Positions 33,923 through 42,845 of a stretch of 64,000 bases of DNA are shown here, piece by piece; position 1 is the stretch's first letter, and the number at the start of each line of letters is the position of its first letter. The position numbers and the translations under genes are program-made. The stretch is from JALZKA01 sp963717635 (GTDB lineage: Bacteria; Actinomycetota; Thermoleophilia; Solirubrobacterales; 70-9). The stretch is from assembly GCA_963717635.1 (NCBI GenBank), contig OY970347.1:2418001-2482000 (forward strand), written 5' to 3'. The notes beneath the pieces were generated by a model that was not told the origin of the DNA, did not search any database, and worked only from the letters and a program-made list of their open reading frames with translations.

Positions 33923-35314
33923 TCAGCGTCCGACCTGGACGCCGATCCGCTCCGGGACGCTCGCGACGAACGCGGCGACCGGGTCGGGCTCACGGTCCTC
34001 TTCCTCGGCCGCCTCCTTGGCGATCAGCGCGTGGCGGACGATCGAGCCGCCGATGTAGCGGAACGGCTCGGGCGGGACGTGGACCGGCGGCGGTTCGACG
34101 ATCGCAAGCCGTGAGTGCTCGTCGCGGCGGTCGAGCGCCAGCGAGCAGAGCGCGTGGGCGACCATCCGCGACGGCCCGACGCCGTTGCCGGTGAAGCCGA
34201 AGCCGTAGTGGGCGCGGCCGTCGAGCGTCCCGACGATCGGGGTGTGGGTTGGCGAGACGTCGATCGGCCCGCCCCAGCCGTGGTCGATCCGCCTGCCGGC
34301 GAGCCCCGGGAAGAACCGCAAGAGATGGCGCGCCACGTCGACCGTTACCCGTGCATCGATCTCGGCGTGGCCGCCGGTCCGGGCGCCGGCGACGCAGCGC
34401 CCGCCGCCCCAGCCGAAGGCGATACGGCCAGCCGGCGTCGTGCGGAAGTAGTGCAACAGGTGCCGGGCGTCGGTGATGCACTCGCCGCCCGTCCATCCGA
34501 TCTCGTCGAGCAGCTCCGGCACCGGCTCGGTGATCACCATGTGGCTGGATGTCAGGGTGAGGCGACGGCGCAGGGGCGGCATGGCCTCCTGGGCGCCGCC
34601 GGAGGTGAGCACGGCCTGGCCGGCACGCACGGTACCGCCGACAGTCCGCGCCGCGACGCCGTCGGCGCCGGCACGCAATCTCTGAACGCGCGAGTGCTCG
34701 TGGATCTCCACGCCGGCCGCGACCAGCTTCGCCCGGAGAGCAAGCGCCAGCTTCGCCGGGTTCACGGTGGCTGAGCCGGGGAAGAAGGCGCCGGCCCGGA
34801 ACACCGGCGACGCGCAGCGCGCCTGGACCGCGGCCTCGTCCAACGCCTCGACGGCATCGGGATCGCCGAGCTGCCGGCAGGCGTCTACCGTCGGCGCCCA
34901 GGTGTCGTCGTAGGGCCGGGCGGTCGAGACCTGCAGATAGCCACCACGGCGGTACCAGGCGTCCACGCCCTCGGCCTCACACCAATCGCCGACCTCGTCG
35001 ACGGCGCGCTGCGCGGCGCGGGCGACGCCGATCGCGCCGTCGTCGCCGAAGCGCTCGCGCATCGAGGGCAAGCTGAACCACATCGAGTTGACGAAGCCCC
35101 CGTTGCGCCCGGTCGGCCCGTGACCGCAGACACCGGACTCGAGCAGGACGATCCGCAGGTCCGGCTCAGCCTCGCGGAGCAGCCACGCCGTCCACATCCC
35201 GGCGAAGCCGCCGCCGACGATCACGATGTCGGCGTTCAGGTCGCCCGCGAGCGGCGCGAGCGGCTCGACCGGCGGCTCCTGGCGGAGCCACCACCCGTGA
35301 GCGTCATGGATCAC
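33923..35314 (-). CDS. FAD-dependent amine oxidoreductase, DAO/PuuB-like
   Basis: A 463-residue flavoprotein. The N-terminal part ADIVIVGGGFAGMWTAWLLR and GPTGRNGGFVNSMWF, and C-terminal HYGFGFTGNGVGPSRM, match the DAO superfamily group that includes gamma-glutamylputrescine oxidase (PuuB/OrdL). The GTG start at 35314 fits family N termini; a TTG at 35356 is also open. It is downstream of ppk on the same strand, but functionally fits the amine-degradation genes to its left. Substrate is inferred only. Confidence 0.83.
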   Translation of the reverse strand: MIHDAHGWWLRQEPPVEPLAPLAGDLNADIVIVGGGFAGMWTAWLLREAEPDLRIVLLESGVCGHGPTGRNGGFVNSMWFSLPSMRERFGDDGAIGVARAAQRAVDEVGDWCEAEGVDAWYRRGGYLQVSTARPYDDTWAPTVDACRQLGDPDAVEALDEAAVQARCASPVFRAGAFFPGSATVNPAKLALALRAKLVAAGVEIHEHSRVQRLRAGADGVAARTVGGTVRAGQAVLTSGGAQEAMPPLRRRLTLTSSHMVITEPVPELLDEIGWTGGECITDARHLLHYFRTTPAGRIAFGWGGGRCVAGARTGGHAEIDARVTVDVARHLLRFFPGLAGRRIDHGWGGPIDVSPTHTPIVGTLDGRAHYGFGFTGNGVGPSRMVAHALCSLALDRRDEHSRLAIVEPPPVHVPPEPFRYIGGSIVRHALIAKEAAEEEDREPDPVAAFVASVPERIGVQVGR

Positions 35315-35366
35315 GCCGTGGATTCTGGCGGACCGGGCGTCGCGCGAACGGCGCAACCGGTCCCGG

Positions 35367-37541
35367 CTAGTGCGACGTTTCGGAAGCGCGCGCCTGGTGG
35401 CGCTCGATCAGCTCGCGCTGCACGGAGCGCGGCTCGCCGATCACCGGCCGGCGCTCCCAGCTTCCGTCCTCGCGCAGCTCCCAGGTGTTGGTGTTGTCCG
35501 CGAGCGAGCGGTCAAGCACGTCCAGCAGCTCCGAGCGCACCCGCTGGTCGGAGATCGGCACGACCAGCTCGACCCGGTTGTAGAGGTTCCGCGGCATCAG
35601 GTCGGCCGAACCGATGTAGATCTGCTCGTCCTCGCCGGGGCGCTCGAACGAGTAGATGCGTGAGTGCTCCAGAAAGCGCCCGACGACGGAGCTCACGGCG
35701 ATGTTCTCCGACACGCCCGGGACGCCGGGCCGAAGCGCGCAGATCCCACGCACGTTGACCTCGACCTCCACCCCCGCCTGCGAAGCGCGGTAGAGGGCCT
35801 GGATCGACTTCGCGTCGAGCAGCGAGTTCATCTTCAGGCGAATCCGCGCCGGGCTCTCCGGGCTGTGGGCTTCGATCGTCCGGTCGATCTCGTCGAGGAT
35901 GCTCTCGGCCAGGTTGTGCGGCGCGATCAGCGCCTTGCGGAAGTCGCTCGGGCGGGCGTAGCCGGTCAGGTAGTTGAACATCTCGGCGATGTCCGAGCCC
36001 AGATCCTCGTCGCAGGTGAACAGGCCGAGGTCCGTGTAGATGCGGGCCGTCTTCGGGTTGTAGTTGCCGGTACCGATGTGCGCGTAGTGACGCACGCCGT
36101 CGCCCTCGCGCCGGACGACCAGGATGCACTTGACGTGGGTCTTCATCGACGGAATCCCGTAGACGACGTGGACGCCCGCCTGCTCCAGCTTCTTCGCCCA
36201 GGTGATGTTCGCCCGCTCGTCGAACCGCGCCTTGAGCTCGACCATGCACACCGCCTGCTTGCCGCGCTCGGCGGCCGCGATCAGCGACGGGACGAGCGGC
36301 GAGTCGGCCGAGGTCCGATAGACGGTCTGCTTGATCGCGAGCACGTCGGGGTCGGCTACGGCCTGCCGCACGAAGCGCTCGACCGAGGTCGAAAACGAGT
36401 CGTACGGGTGGTGGACCAGAATGTCGCCCTCGCGCATCGCCGCGAACACGTCCGGTTCCTCGCCCTCGTCTCCGAGCAACCGTGGCTTTGTGACCGGCTT
36501 GTGCGGCGGCTCGCGCAGCTCGCTGGGCAGGCCCTTGATCGCGTAGATATCCCAGAGGTCGCCGAGGTCGAGCAGGCCGTTTACCTCGTACGCCTCGCGT
36601 TCCTCGAGCCCCATCGCCGTGACGAGCTGCGAGCGCAGGCGCGAGTCCATGCCGGCCTCGACCTCGAGCCGGACCACCTCGCCGAAGCGACGGCGGCGGA
36701 GCTCCGCCTCGACCGCTTGCAGCACATCCGGCTCGTCCGAGACGTCGTAGTCGGTGTCGCGGGTAACGCGAAAGAACGAGTAGGTGAGGACCTCCATGCC
36801 CGGAAACAGGGCGCTGAGGTTGGCCGCGATCAGGTCGTCCAGCGGCACCAGGGTCGAGCCGTTCTCGCCGATCGGCAGGAAGCGCCTGAGCAGCTCCTTC
36901 GGCACCTTGACCCGGGCCAGGACCTCGACGTCCTGCTCGGGATCGCGGAGGCGCACCGCGAGGCTCAGGGAGAGGTTCGAGATGTATGGGAACGGCCGGC
37001 CGAGGCCGATCACAAGCGGCGTCAGTGCCGGGAACACCTGCCGCTCGAACAGCCGCGCGAGCTCGTCGCGTTCCGCTCGCGATGCCTCGGCGACGGGAAG
37101 GATCCGGACACCGTGCTCGGCAAGTTCGCCGCGCAGCTCCTTGAAGCAGGCGCTGACCCGTTCGCGCTGGGTGACCACGCGGTCGTGGATCGCCGCGACG
37201 ACATCGGTCGGGCTCATGCCGTCCGCACCGCGCGCATCGCGCCCGGCCTCGATCTTGTCCTCGAGGTTTGCGACCCGGACCATGAAGAACTCATCCAGGT
37301 TCGACTCCCAGATCGCGCAGAACTTGATCCGCTCCAGGAGCGGCACCGATTCGTCCTTGGCCAACTGCAGGACCCTGTCGTTGAAGTCCAGCCACGAGAG
37401 CTCGCGGTTGAAGTAGAGGTCCGGGTGCTCGAGGTCGGGCGGCTCGGGCGCCGCATCGGACGCGCCGTTGGCGGACGCCGCGACGGCGTCAAGATCGAGC
37501 ACTTCGCCTGTCTCGGTGGGTTCCATCGGCCGACCACCCAT
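35367..37541 (-). CDS. ppk: Polyphosphate kinase 1
   Basis: About 724 residues, the usual length. Domain landmarks: N-terminal YFNRELSWLDFNDRVLQLA, the phosphate-binding/catalytic region with DILVHHPYDSF, KQTVYRTSADSPLV and the phospho-His in HYAHIGTGNYNPKTARIYTD, and C-terminal RIYSFERPGEDEQIYIGSADLMPRN, quoted by its YIGSADLMPRN end. It makes polyphosphate from ATP. The ATG at 37541 is chosen, with 37526 and 37574 as alternatives. It belongs with ppx, phoU, two CHAD proteins and the pst genes on the same strand. Confidence 0.95.
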   Translation of the reverse strand: MGGRPMEPTETGEVLDLDAVAASANGASDAAPEPPDLEHPDLYFNRELSWLDFNDRVLQLAKDESVPLLERIKFCAIWESNLDEFFMVRVANLEDKIEAGRDARGADGMSPTDVVAAIHDRVVTQRERVSACFKELRGELAEHGVRILPVAEASRAERDELARLFERQVFPALTPLVIGLGRPFPYISNLSLSLAVRLRDPEQDVEVLARVKVPKELLRRFLPIGENGSTLVPLDDLIAANLSALFPGMEVLTYSFFRVTRDTDYDVSDEPDVLQAVEAELRRRRFGEVVRLEVEAGMDSRLRSQLVTAMGLEEREAYEVNGLLDLGDLWDIYAIKGLPSELREPPHKPVTKPRLLGDEGEEPDVFAAMREGDILVHHPYDSFSTSVERFVRQAVADPDVLAIKQTVYRTSADSPLVPSLIAAAERGKQAVCMVELKARFDERANITWAKKLEQAGVHVVYGIPSMKTHVKCILVVRREGDGVRHYAHIGTGNYNPKTARIYTDLGLFTCDEDLGSDIAEMFNYLTGYARPSDFRKALIAPHNLAESILDEIDRTIEAHSPESPARIRLKMNSLLDAKSIQALYRASQAGVEVEVNVRGICALRPGVPGVSENIAVSSVVGRFLEHSRIYSFERPGEDEQIYIGSADLMPRNLYNRVELVVPISDQRVRSELLDVLDRSLADNTNTWELREDGSWERRPVIGEPRSVQRELIERHQARASETSH

Positions 37542-37598
37542 GGTAGTCCTGGCCCGGTGCCGGCCCGTGACCAACGGGTGAACGCCGCAATCCGCCGA

Positions 37599-38996
37599 TC
37601 AGGGCGCCGGTTGCTTGCCCGGCTCGGTCAACCACTGATCGAACAGCGGCGGCACCGGCGCCCCGGTGACGGCTGCGACCTTCGCGCGGAAGCCCTCGGT
37701 CGTGACCGCACCCCCGGCGTTCTCGGTGGCCCACTGCTCGAGGATCGCGAAGAAGTCCGGGTCACCCACCTCGACCCGCAGCACCTGCAAGGCCATCGCA
37801 CCGCGCTCGTAGACGGCGTCGTCGAACAGCTTCTCAGGTCCCGGCACGGCCGCCGGTGGCGGGTTCCAGAACGTCGTGTCGCTCGCGGGCCTCGAGTGGA
37901 GCTCATTGAAGCGCTGCTGCGCGGTCTGGCCGCCACGGTCCTCCGCATACAGCCATTCCATGTACGTCGCGAATCCCTCGTTCAGCCAGATCTCATCCCA
38001 CTGCGCGGGCGAGAGCGAGTTGCCGAACCACTGATGTGCGAGCTCGTGGACGACCAGATCCTGTGACGGAGGGTCCGGGTAGTAGGGCCGGCCCTGGGTC
38101 TCGAGCGCGAAGCCGAGCCCGGACGGATCGATCACGCCCCCGGTTGCGGCAAACGGGTAGGGGCCGGCGATCTGCGGCAGGAAGCGCTGCGCTCGGCGGC
38201 TGCGCTGGCGCAGGATGCGCACGACGCGGGCACGGAACACGCGATCGATCGCGCCCAGGTAGGGAACACCGGCAATCCGATGGCCACGGTCCAGCCGAAA
38301 CGTCCCGATCGCGACGAGCGCCAGATAGCTGGCCATCGGGCCGTCCTCCTGCCAGACGGTCGTGATCATGCGGCCGTGGCGCCGGCGATCGACCAGGCGG
38401 CCGTTCGAGATCCCGATCACCGGCCGGGGGGTCGTCACCCGGATCCGGTAGGAGGCCTTGTCGATGGGATGGTCGTTCGCTGGAAACCAGGTTGGGGACC
38501 CGCGGGGCTCACCGAGCGCCACCGCGCCGTCTGCCGTCTTCGTCCACCCCTCCCGGGAGCCGTCCGGGTCGACGACCTGCCTGGGCTTGCCGGCGTAGCG
38601 CACGACCACCGTAAACGGCGCGCCGTCGGCCAGCGGGGTGTCCGGGGTGATCACCAGTTCCTGGCCCTGGCGCACGTAGCCGGCTCGCGCGCCGTCGACG
38701 GTGAGCGCCTTGATGCGGGGCCCGCGGAAGTCCAGGTTGAACCGCCCCAGCGGGAGACCCGGCGTTTCCACGACGGCGTCGAGCTTCGTCCGCGCCCGCA
38801 GCACGTCGGAGCGGGGGCTGTAGCGCAGCCGCAGGTTGTAGGAATCGACCTGGTAGTAGCCGTTCCCCGATTTCGGGAAGAAGGGATCACCGACCCCGCT
38901 GGGTCCGTTGACCACAACGCCCGCGTTGGCAGCGGGGACGGCGGCCGCGAACGCGGCCACCAGCACGATCCCTGCGCTTCTCAGTCCCGCCGTCAC
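37599..38996 (-). CDS. Secreted M1-family (gluzincin) metallopeptidase
   Basis: A 465-residue protein with a signal peptide (GIVLVAAFAAAVPAANAG). The zinc site is intact: HELAHQWFG at about residue 315 with the third ligand in WLNEGFATYMEWLY, 19 residues later. The N-terminal beta domain and C-terminal part are short compared with full aminopeptidase N, as in many actinobacterial M1 proteins. It probably acts outside the membrane as an aminopeptidase. It separates ppk from the CHAD genes, with no obvious link to polyphosphate. Confidence 0.9.
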   Translation of the reverse strand: MTAGLRSAGIVLVAAFAAAVPAANAGVVVNGPSGVGDPFFPKSGNGYYQVDSYNLRLRYSPRSDVLRARTKLDAVVETPGLPLGRFNLDFRGPRIKALTVDGARAGYVRQGQELVITPDTPLADGAPFTVVVRYAGKPRQVVDPDGSREGWTKTADGAVALGEPRGSPTWFPANDHPIDKASYRIRVTTPRPVIGISNGRLVDRRRHGRMITTVWQEDGPMASYLALVAIGTFRLDRGHRIAGVPYLGAIDRVFRARVVRILRQRSRRAQRFLPQIAGPYPFAATGGVIDPSGLGFALETQGRPYYPDPPSQDLVVHELAHQWFGNSLSPAQWDEIWLNEGFATYMEWLYAEDRGGQTAQQRFNELHSRPASDTTFWNPPPAAVPGPEKLFDDAVYERGAMALQVLRVEVGDPDFFAILEQWATENAGGAVTTEGFRAKVAAVTGAPVPPLFDQWLTEPGKQPAP

Positions 38997-39026
38997 TCTT
39001 TCCCGCTACCCCCGAAGCTACCAGCC

Positions 39027-39605
39027 CTACCCCGAGCTGCCGGCCTCCTGGCGGGCGATCCGCAGTTCCTCGGCGGTCCCTTCGAGCCGATCCCAGATTC
39101 CCGCCTCCTCCTGCTCATCCCAAAGTGCCAGAAAACGCTCGAAGAGAATGCGGCGGCGGGCCTCCACGTACACGGCCAGCACCTCGAGGCCGCGGTAGGC
39201 GGTCCGGTGCGGGGCGCGCGCGGCGAGCCCGGGGTCGAGATCCACCGATTCGCCGGCGCGCTCGCGGACGGCGCCCGCGTCCGCGCTCCGGAGCTCGGCC
39301 AGATGGTGCTCGACGCGAGGCAGCATCTCGTCGCAGTCGTGCAGCTCGCCCAGGACGTCCTGCAGGTCCTTGCTGCGGCGCCGCGCGATGGTCCCCGCGC
39401 GGCCGAAGCAAGGCTCGGTCGCTTCGAGCATGTAGCGCAGGCGCTTCGCCGCGATCCGCATGTCGTGCTGCTCGATCATGCAGTCCTCGTCCAGGGCGGC
39501 CGGCACGAAAGAGCGGAGCTCTGAGAGCCGCACCTGGACGATTCGCGCCGCGTTCTCGGCCAGGGGGCCCTGCGGGTCGAGCTTCTTGACCTTGCGTGCC
39601 TTCAT
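39027..39605 (-). CDS. CHAD-domain protein (second of a pair)
   Basis: A 192-residue protein built from one CHAD domain: conserved helix QHDMRIAAKRLRYMLEAT with the H-D-x-R-x-x-x-K-R-L pattern at about residues 47-64, then DLQDVLGELHDCDEMLPRVE. CHAD domains bind polyphosphate through basic residues and associate with polyphosphate granules, which fits placement between ppk and ppx. It overlaps the upstream CHAD gene by four bases and would be made with it. Confidence 0.88.
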   Translation of the reverse strand: MKARKVKKLDPQGPLAENAARIVQVRLSELRSFVPAALDEDCMIEQHDMRIAAKRLRYMLEATEPCFGRAGTIARRRSKDLQDVLGELHDCDEMLPRVEHHLAELRSADAGAVRERAGESVDLDPGLAARAPHRTAYRGLEVLAVYVEARRRILFERFLALWDEQEEAGIWDRLEGTAEELRIARQEAGSSG

Positions 39606-40144
39606 CCGCCAGGCACCGGGTCGCCGCCGTTCGCCGAGACGGAGGGCGTGGGCCGGGCTTCGGCGCCGGCCTGCTCGGCCGCAACCACGAGCGAGTCCAG
39701 CTGCTCGCGAAGCGCCTCGAGCCGCGCCGAGTCGACGAATCCGGCGAGATCCTCGTTCGCGTCCGCCTGCTCGGCGCGAAGCTTCGCCACAAGCGACTCG
39801 ATGCCGGGACGGTCGGGGGCGGCGAGGACGTCGCCGAAGTCCTGGAGCGAGGCGATCGTGACGTCGCGATCCCGCCGCTCGCCCAGGGCGTCGGCGATCG
39901 CCTTCACCTCACGAAGGGCGCTCTTGAACTCGGCGGGCGGGAAGCAGGGCTTGAACACCTCGAGCGCCGCGCGCAGCCTGCGGGTCGCGACGCGCATGTC
40001 GTGCACGCGTTCGATCTCGCCGACGTCGAGGACTCCGTGAGCGTGGTCGACTACTTCCCCCGCGCGCACCGCCACGACTTTTGCGGCTGCGGCCGCGTAG
40101 GCCACGTCAGGATCCATCCCGGGAATCTCACGCGCCTTCGCCAT
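39602..40144 (-). CDS. CHAD-domain protein (first of a pair)
   Basis: A 180-residue CHAD protein with VHDMRVATRRLRAALEVFKP near residue 50 and LGERRDRDVTIASLQDF near residue 90. It resembles an N-terminal half, with the next gene as C-terminal half; single-chain CHAD proteins usually have about 300 residues and two such basic helices. The two overlapping genes may therefore encode a split CHAD protein. It is 43 bases downstream of ppx. Confidence 0.87.
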   Translation of the reverse strand: MAKAREIPGMDPDVAYAAAAAKVVAVRAGEVVDHAHGVLDVGEIERVHDMRVATRRLRAALEVFKPCFPPAEFKSALREVKAIADALGERRDRDVTIASLQDFGDVLAAPDRPGIESLVAKLRAEQADANEDLAGFVDSARLEALREQLDSLVVAAEQAGAEARPTPSVSANGGDPVPGG

Positions 40145-40187
40145 AGCGGGCCCAGGGTACCGCTGGAATCAGGGCCGCCGGAGGCCG

Positions 40188-41096
40188 CTAGGCCGCGAGT
40201 TTCTGTGGCGGTGCGCCGTTTGCCGACCCGTTGAGGAGATTCAGGATGATCCCCTCGCGCAGGCCGCCCTTGCCGATTTGCAGGGGCTGCCCGAGCAGCT
40301 CCGAAAGCTTCTCCAGGAGCAGGACGCCCGACGGCAGGATGCGTACGCGTCGCGGGTCGAGCTCGAACCGCTTCGCGACCTCCGCGATCGGGTCGCCGGC
40401 CAGGACGCGGACGCCGCGCTCGAGCGTCTCGTACTCGAGCACCACGCCGACCAGCGTTCGCAGCGAGGTGGCGCTGCCCCCGACCGCAACCGCCTGGTCG
40501 GGCTTCGGGACCTCGACGCCCGCGAAGAAGTCGTCGATGTAGTCGCGCAGCTTGCGGATCTCGCTGGCCGATGGCGGGTCCTGCGTCAGGAACTCGTCGG
40601 TGAGGTAGCCGGAGCCGATCTTGAACGACTTGACCCAGTGGACCCCCTCGGCGACGGTGCCGATGATGATCTCGCTGGAGCCGCCGCCGACGTCGACGAC
40701 GCCGATGTTGCCCTCGACCGGGTGACCCAGCGTCTTGGTCGCGCCGACGAAGGCGAGGCGCCCCTCCTCGTGCTCGTCGAGGACGTCGACCTCGACACCC
40801 GCGATCCGCTCGATCTCCTTGACCGCCTTCTTGCTGTTGCCCGCCTCGCGGATCGCCGCGGTCGCAACCGTGCGAATCGCCTCCGCGCCGAGCTCCTGCG
40901 CCAGGCGGACCTGCGTCGCGACGACCTCGGCCACCTCGGTCACCTTCTCGGGGGAGATCTCGCCGTCACGCTTCATGTCGGCGCCGATCTGCGTGTAGGC
41001 GCGCTGCTCCATGACCTTCCGGAGCTGGCCCTCCTGCGGCTCGGCGACGAGCACGCGCGTGGTGTTCGAACCGATGTCGATCGCCGCGCAGAGCAT
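40188..41096 (-). CDS. ppx: Exopolyphosphatase / Ppx-GppA phosphatase
   Basis: A 302-residue protein of the ASKHA-fold Ppx/GppA family, the two-domain short form. MLCAAIDIGSNTTRVLVAEP is the phosphate-1 motif, EEGRLAFVGATKTLG contains the catalytic Glu region, and IGVVDVGGGSSEIIIG the phosphate-2 motif. The ATG at 41096 is chosen from family alignment; no clear Shine-Dalgarno is seen. It degrades polyphosphate or pppGpp. It follows phoU after a 56-base gap containing a strong hairpin. Confidence 0.92.
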   Translation of the reverse strand: MLCAAIDIGSNTTRVLVAEPQEGQLRKVMEQRAYTQIGADMKRDGEISPEKVTEVAEVVATQVRLAQELGAEAIRTVATAAIREAGNSKKAVKEIERIAGVEVDVLDEHEEGRLAFVGATKTLGHPVEGNIGVVDVGGGSSEIIIGTVAEGVHWVKSFKIGSGYLTDEFLTQDPPSASEIRKLRDYIDDFFAGVEVPKPDQAVAVGGSATSLRTLVGVVLEYETLERGVRVLAGDPIAEVAKRFELDPRRVRILPSGVLLLEKLSELLGQPLQIGKGGLREGIILNLLNGSANGAPPQKLAA

Positions 41097-41121
41097 CGTC
41101 AGGGAGGTTACGAGTCTGGCA

Positions 41122-41143
41122 GACCGTGCGGACACGCACGGTC
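41122..41143 (-). terminator. Hairpin between phoU and ppx
   Basis: GACCGTGC-GGACAC-GCACGGTC is a perfect eight-pair stem with a six-base loop in the short phoU-ppx gap. There is no run of T on either side, so it may be a partial terminator or a processing site that lowers ppx expression relative to the pst genes. Confidence 0.5.
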
Positions 41144-41152
41144 GCCTGACCG

Positions 41153-41863
41153 CTACTGGGACGGGGCGGTGAGCGGGCTGTCGTCCGGGTGCGAGGCGTC
41201 CTCGAACTCGCGGAACAGCCCGGTCACGACGTAGGCGATCTGCTCGCCGATGTCCACGGCGTTGTCGCCGATCCGCTCGATCGCGCGCGCGACGAGGATC
41301 ATCGTCATCGCCCACTCGCGGCGGTCGTGGTCGTCGCCGATCGCGATCGCGATCTGGAAGCACTCCTTGTTCAGGTTGTCGACGACGTCGTCCTGGCGCA
41401 CCAGGTCGCGGGCCAGATCGACGTCGCGGTCGGCGAACGCGCGCTTGACCTGCGTGATCAGCGACCGGACCTGCTTGCCCATCGTGAAGATGTTCTTCAG
41501 CAGGCGCTCGTCGGCCGGCGGCTCGTGCCCGACGATCGGGATCATCTTGGCGATGTTCACGCACTGATCGCCCATCCGCTCGATGTTCTTCATCACGTGG
41601 AGCAGGGCCGCGATCAGGCGCAGGTCGCTGGCGACCGGGGCCTGCCTGGCGATCATCGTCAGGAGTCGCTGGTGGATCTCCAGGTAGCGCCCGTCGAGCA
41701 CGTCGTCCTCGATCACGATCAGCTGCGCCAGTTCGGTGTCCTGGTGCTGGACCGCCTCGATCGCGCGATCGAGCGACTGTACGACCAGGTCGAGGCCCTC
41801 CAACGCCCGGGCCTCGAGCGCCTCCAGCTCCTCTTGGTAGTGCAACCTTGCCTCCTCAGCCAT
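41153..41863 (-). CDS. phoU: Phosphate transport regulator PhoU
   Basis: A 236-residue PhoU with the two-bundle repeat: first metal-binding pattern EDDVLDGRYLEIHQRLL and DLRLIAALLHVMKNIERMGD, second pattern QDDVVDNLNKECFQIA and MILVARAIERIGDNAVDIGE. The start MAEEARLHYQEEL is set by family N termini; the frame is open upstream. It lies directly after pstB and links the Pst transporter to phosphate signalling. Confidence 0.95.
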   Translation of the reverse strand: MAEEARLHYQEELEALEARALEGLDLVVQSLDRAIEAVQHQDTELAQLIVIEDDVLDGRYLEIHQRLLTMIARQAPVASDLRLIAALLHVMKNIERMGDQCVNIAKMIPIVGHEPPADERLLKNIFTMGKQVRSLITQVKRAFADRDVDLARDLVRQDDVVDNLNKECFQIAIAIGDDHDRREWAMTMILVARAIERIGDNAVDIGEQIAYVVTGLFREFEDASHPDDSPLTAPSQ

Positions 41864-41880
41864 CCCCTCGACCGCCTCCC

Positions 41881-42831
41881 CTAGCCGACCTTGCCCGAGA
41901 CGTAGTCCTCGGTGCGCTTGTCGGTGGGGTTGGTGAAGATCTTCTCGGTCTCGTCGTACTCGATCACGCGGCCCCAGCGGTTCTTTTCGGTCGAGTCCAG
42001 CTCGACGATCAGGAACGCCGTCATGTCCGAGACGCGAGCCGCCTGCTGCATGTTGTGGGTGACGATGACGATCGAGTAGCGCTCCTTGAGGTCCATCATC
42101 AGGTCCTCGATCTTGCCGGTCGAGATCGGGTCGAGCGCCGAGCACGGCTCGTCCATCAGGATCACGTCCGGCTCGACCGCCATGCACCGGGCGATACACA
42201 GACGTTGCTGCTGGCCGCCGGAGATGCCGAACGCGTTGTCGTCCAGCCGGTCCTTGACCTCGTCCCAGAGCGCGGCTCCGCGCAGCGCTTTCTCGACGAT
42301 CTCGTCCATGTCGCCGTCGATGCCGAGAATGCGCGGGCCAAACGCGATGTTGTCGTAGATCGACTTCGGGAACGGGTTCGGCTTCTGGAAGACCATGCCG
42401 ATGCGCTTGCGGACCTCGACCGGGTCGACCTCCGAGTCGTAGAGGTTCTGGCCGTGGTAGATGATTTCGCCCTCGACCGACGCCGCCGGGATCAGGTCGT
42501 TCATCCGGTTCAAACAGCGGATCAGTGTCGACTTGCCGCAGCCCGAGGGGCCGATCATGGCGGTGATGTGGTTGCGGAAGATGTCGATGCCGACGTCTGC
42601 GACGGCGAGCTTGCCGCTGTAGCGGACGCTCACGTCCTTGAGGCCGAAGATCGGCTCGCGCGCGACCGGCGCCGTGCCCGCCGCCTGGTGCGTCTCAGCC
42701 ACCGTGCCTGAGAGATCAATGCCCTTCGCCTCGTGCTGTCCTGACTGCGTCCGATCGGGATCAACCACTGTTCGCTCCCATTCTCCCTTACCAGGGGGGG
42801 CCAATGTAGTTTCGCGCCTTGCGTCGCTCAT
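41881..42831 (-). CDS. pstB: Phosphate ABC transporter ATP-binding protein PstB with N-terminal extension
   Basis: ATPase of 316 residues against about 255 in typical PstB. The core begins near residue 60 with PIFGLKDVSVRYSGKLAV and has Walker A GPSGCGKST, FQKPNPFPKSIYDNIAFGPR, signature LSGGQQQRL-like ISGGQQQRLCIAR and Walker B VILMDEPCSALDP. The ATG at 42831 has GGAGGT six bases upstream, supporting the long form. The extra 60 residues start MSDARRETTLAPPGKGEWE, the same start as the junction mini-ORFs, so the extension seems to derive from such an element. Confidence 0.93.
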   Translation of the reverse strand: MSDARRETTLAPPGKGEWERTVVDPDRTQSGQHEAKGIDLSGTVAETHQAAGTAPVAREPIFGLKDVSVRYSGKLAVADVGIDIFRNHITAMIGPSGCGKSTLIRCLNRMNDLIPAASVEGEIIYHGQNLYDSEVDPVEVRKRIGMVFQKPNPFPKSIYDNIAFGPRILGIDGDMDEIVEKALRGAALWDEVKDRLDDNAFGISGGQQQRLCIARCMAVEPDVILMDEPCSALDPISTGKIEDLMMDLKERYSIVIVTHNMQQAARVSDMTAFLIVELDSTEKNRWGRVIEYDETEKIFTNPTDKRTEDYVSGKVG

Positions 42832-42845
42832 CAAGTGACCTCCAC

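Noticed and set aside
35664..38066. An 800-codon plus-strand open frame opposite ppk and the M1-type peptidase
   Set aside because: High-GC shadow of two well-supported minus-strand genes; low-complexity Arg/Asp/Leu-rich translation without family motifs.
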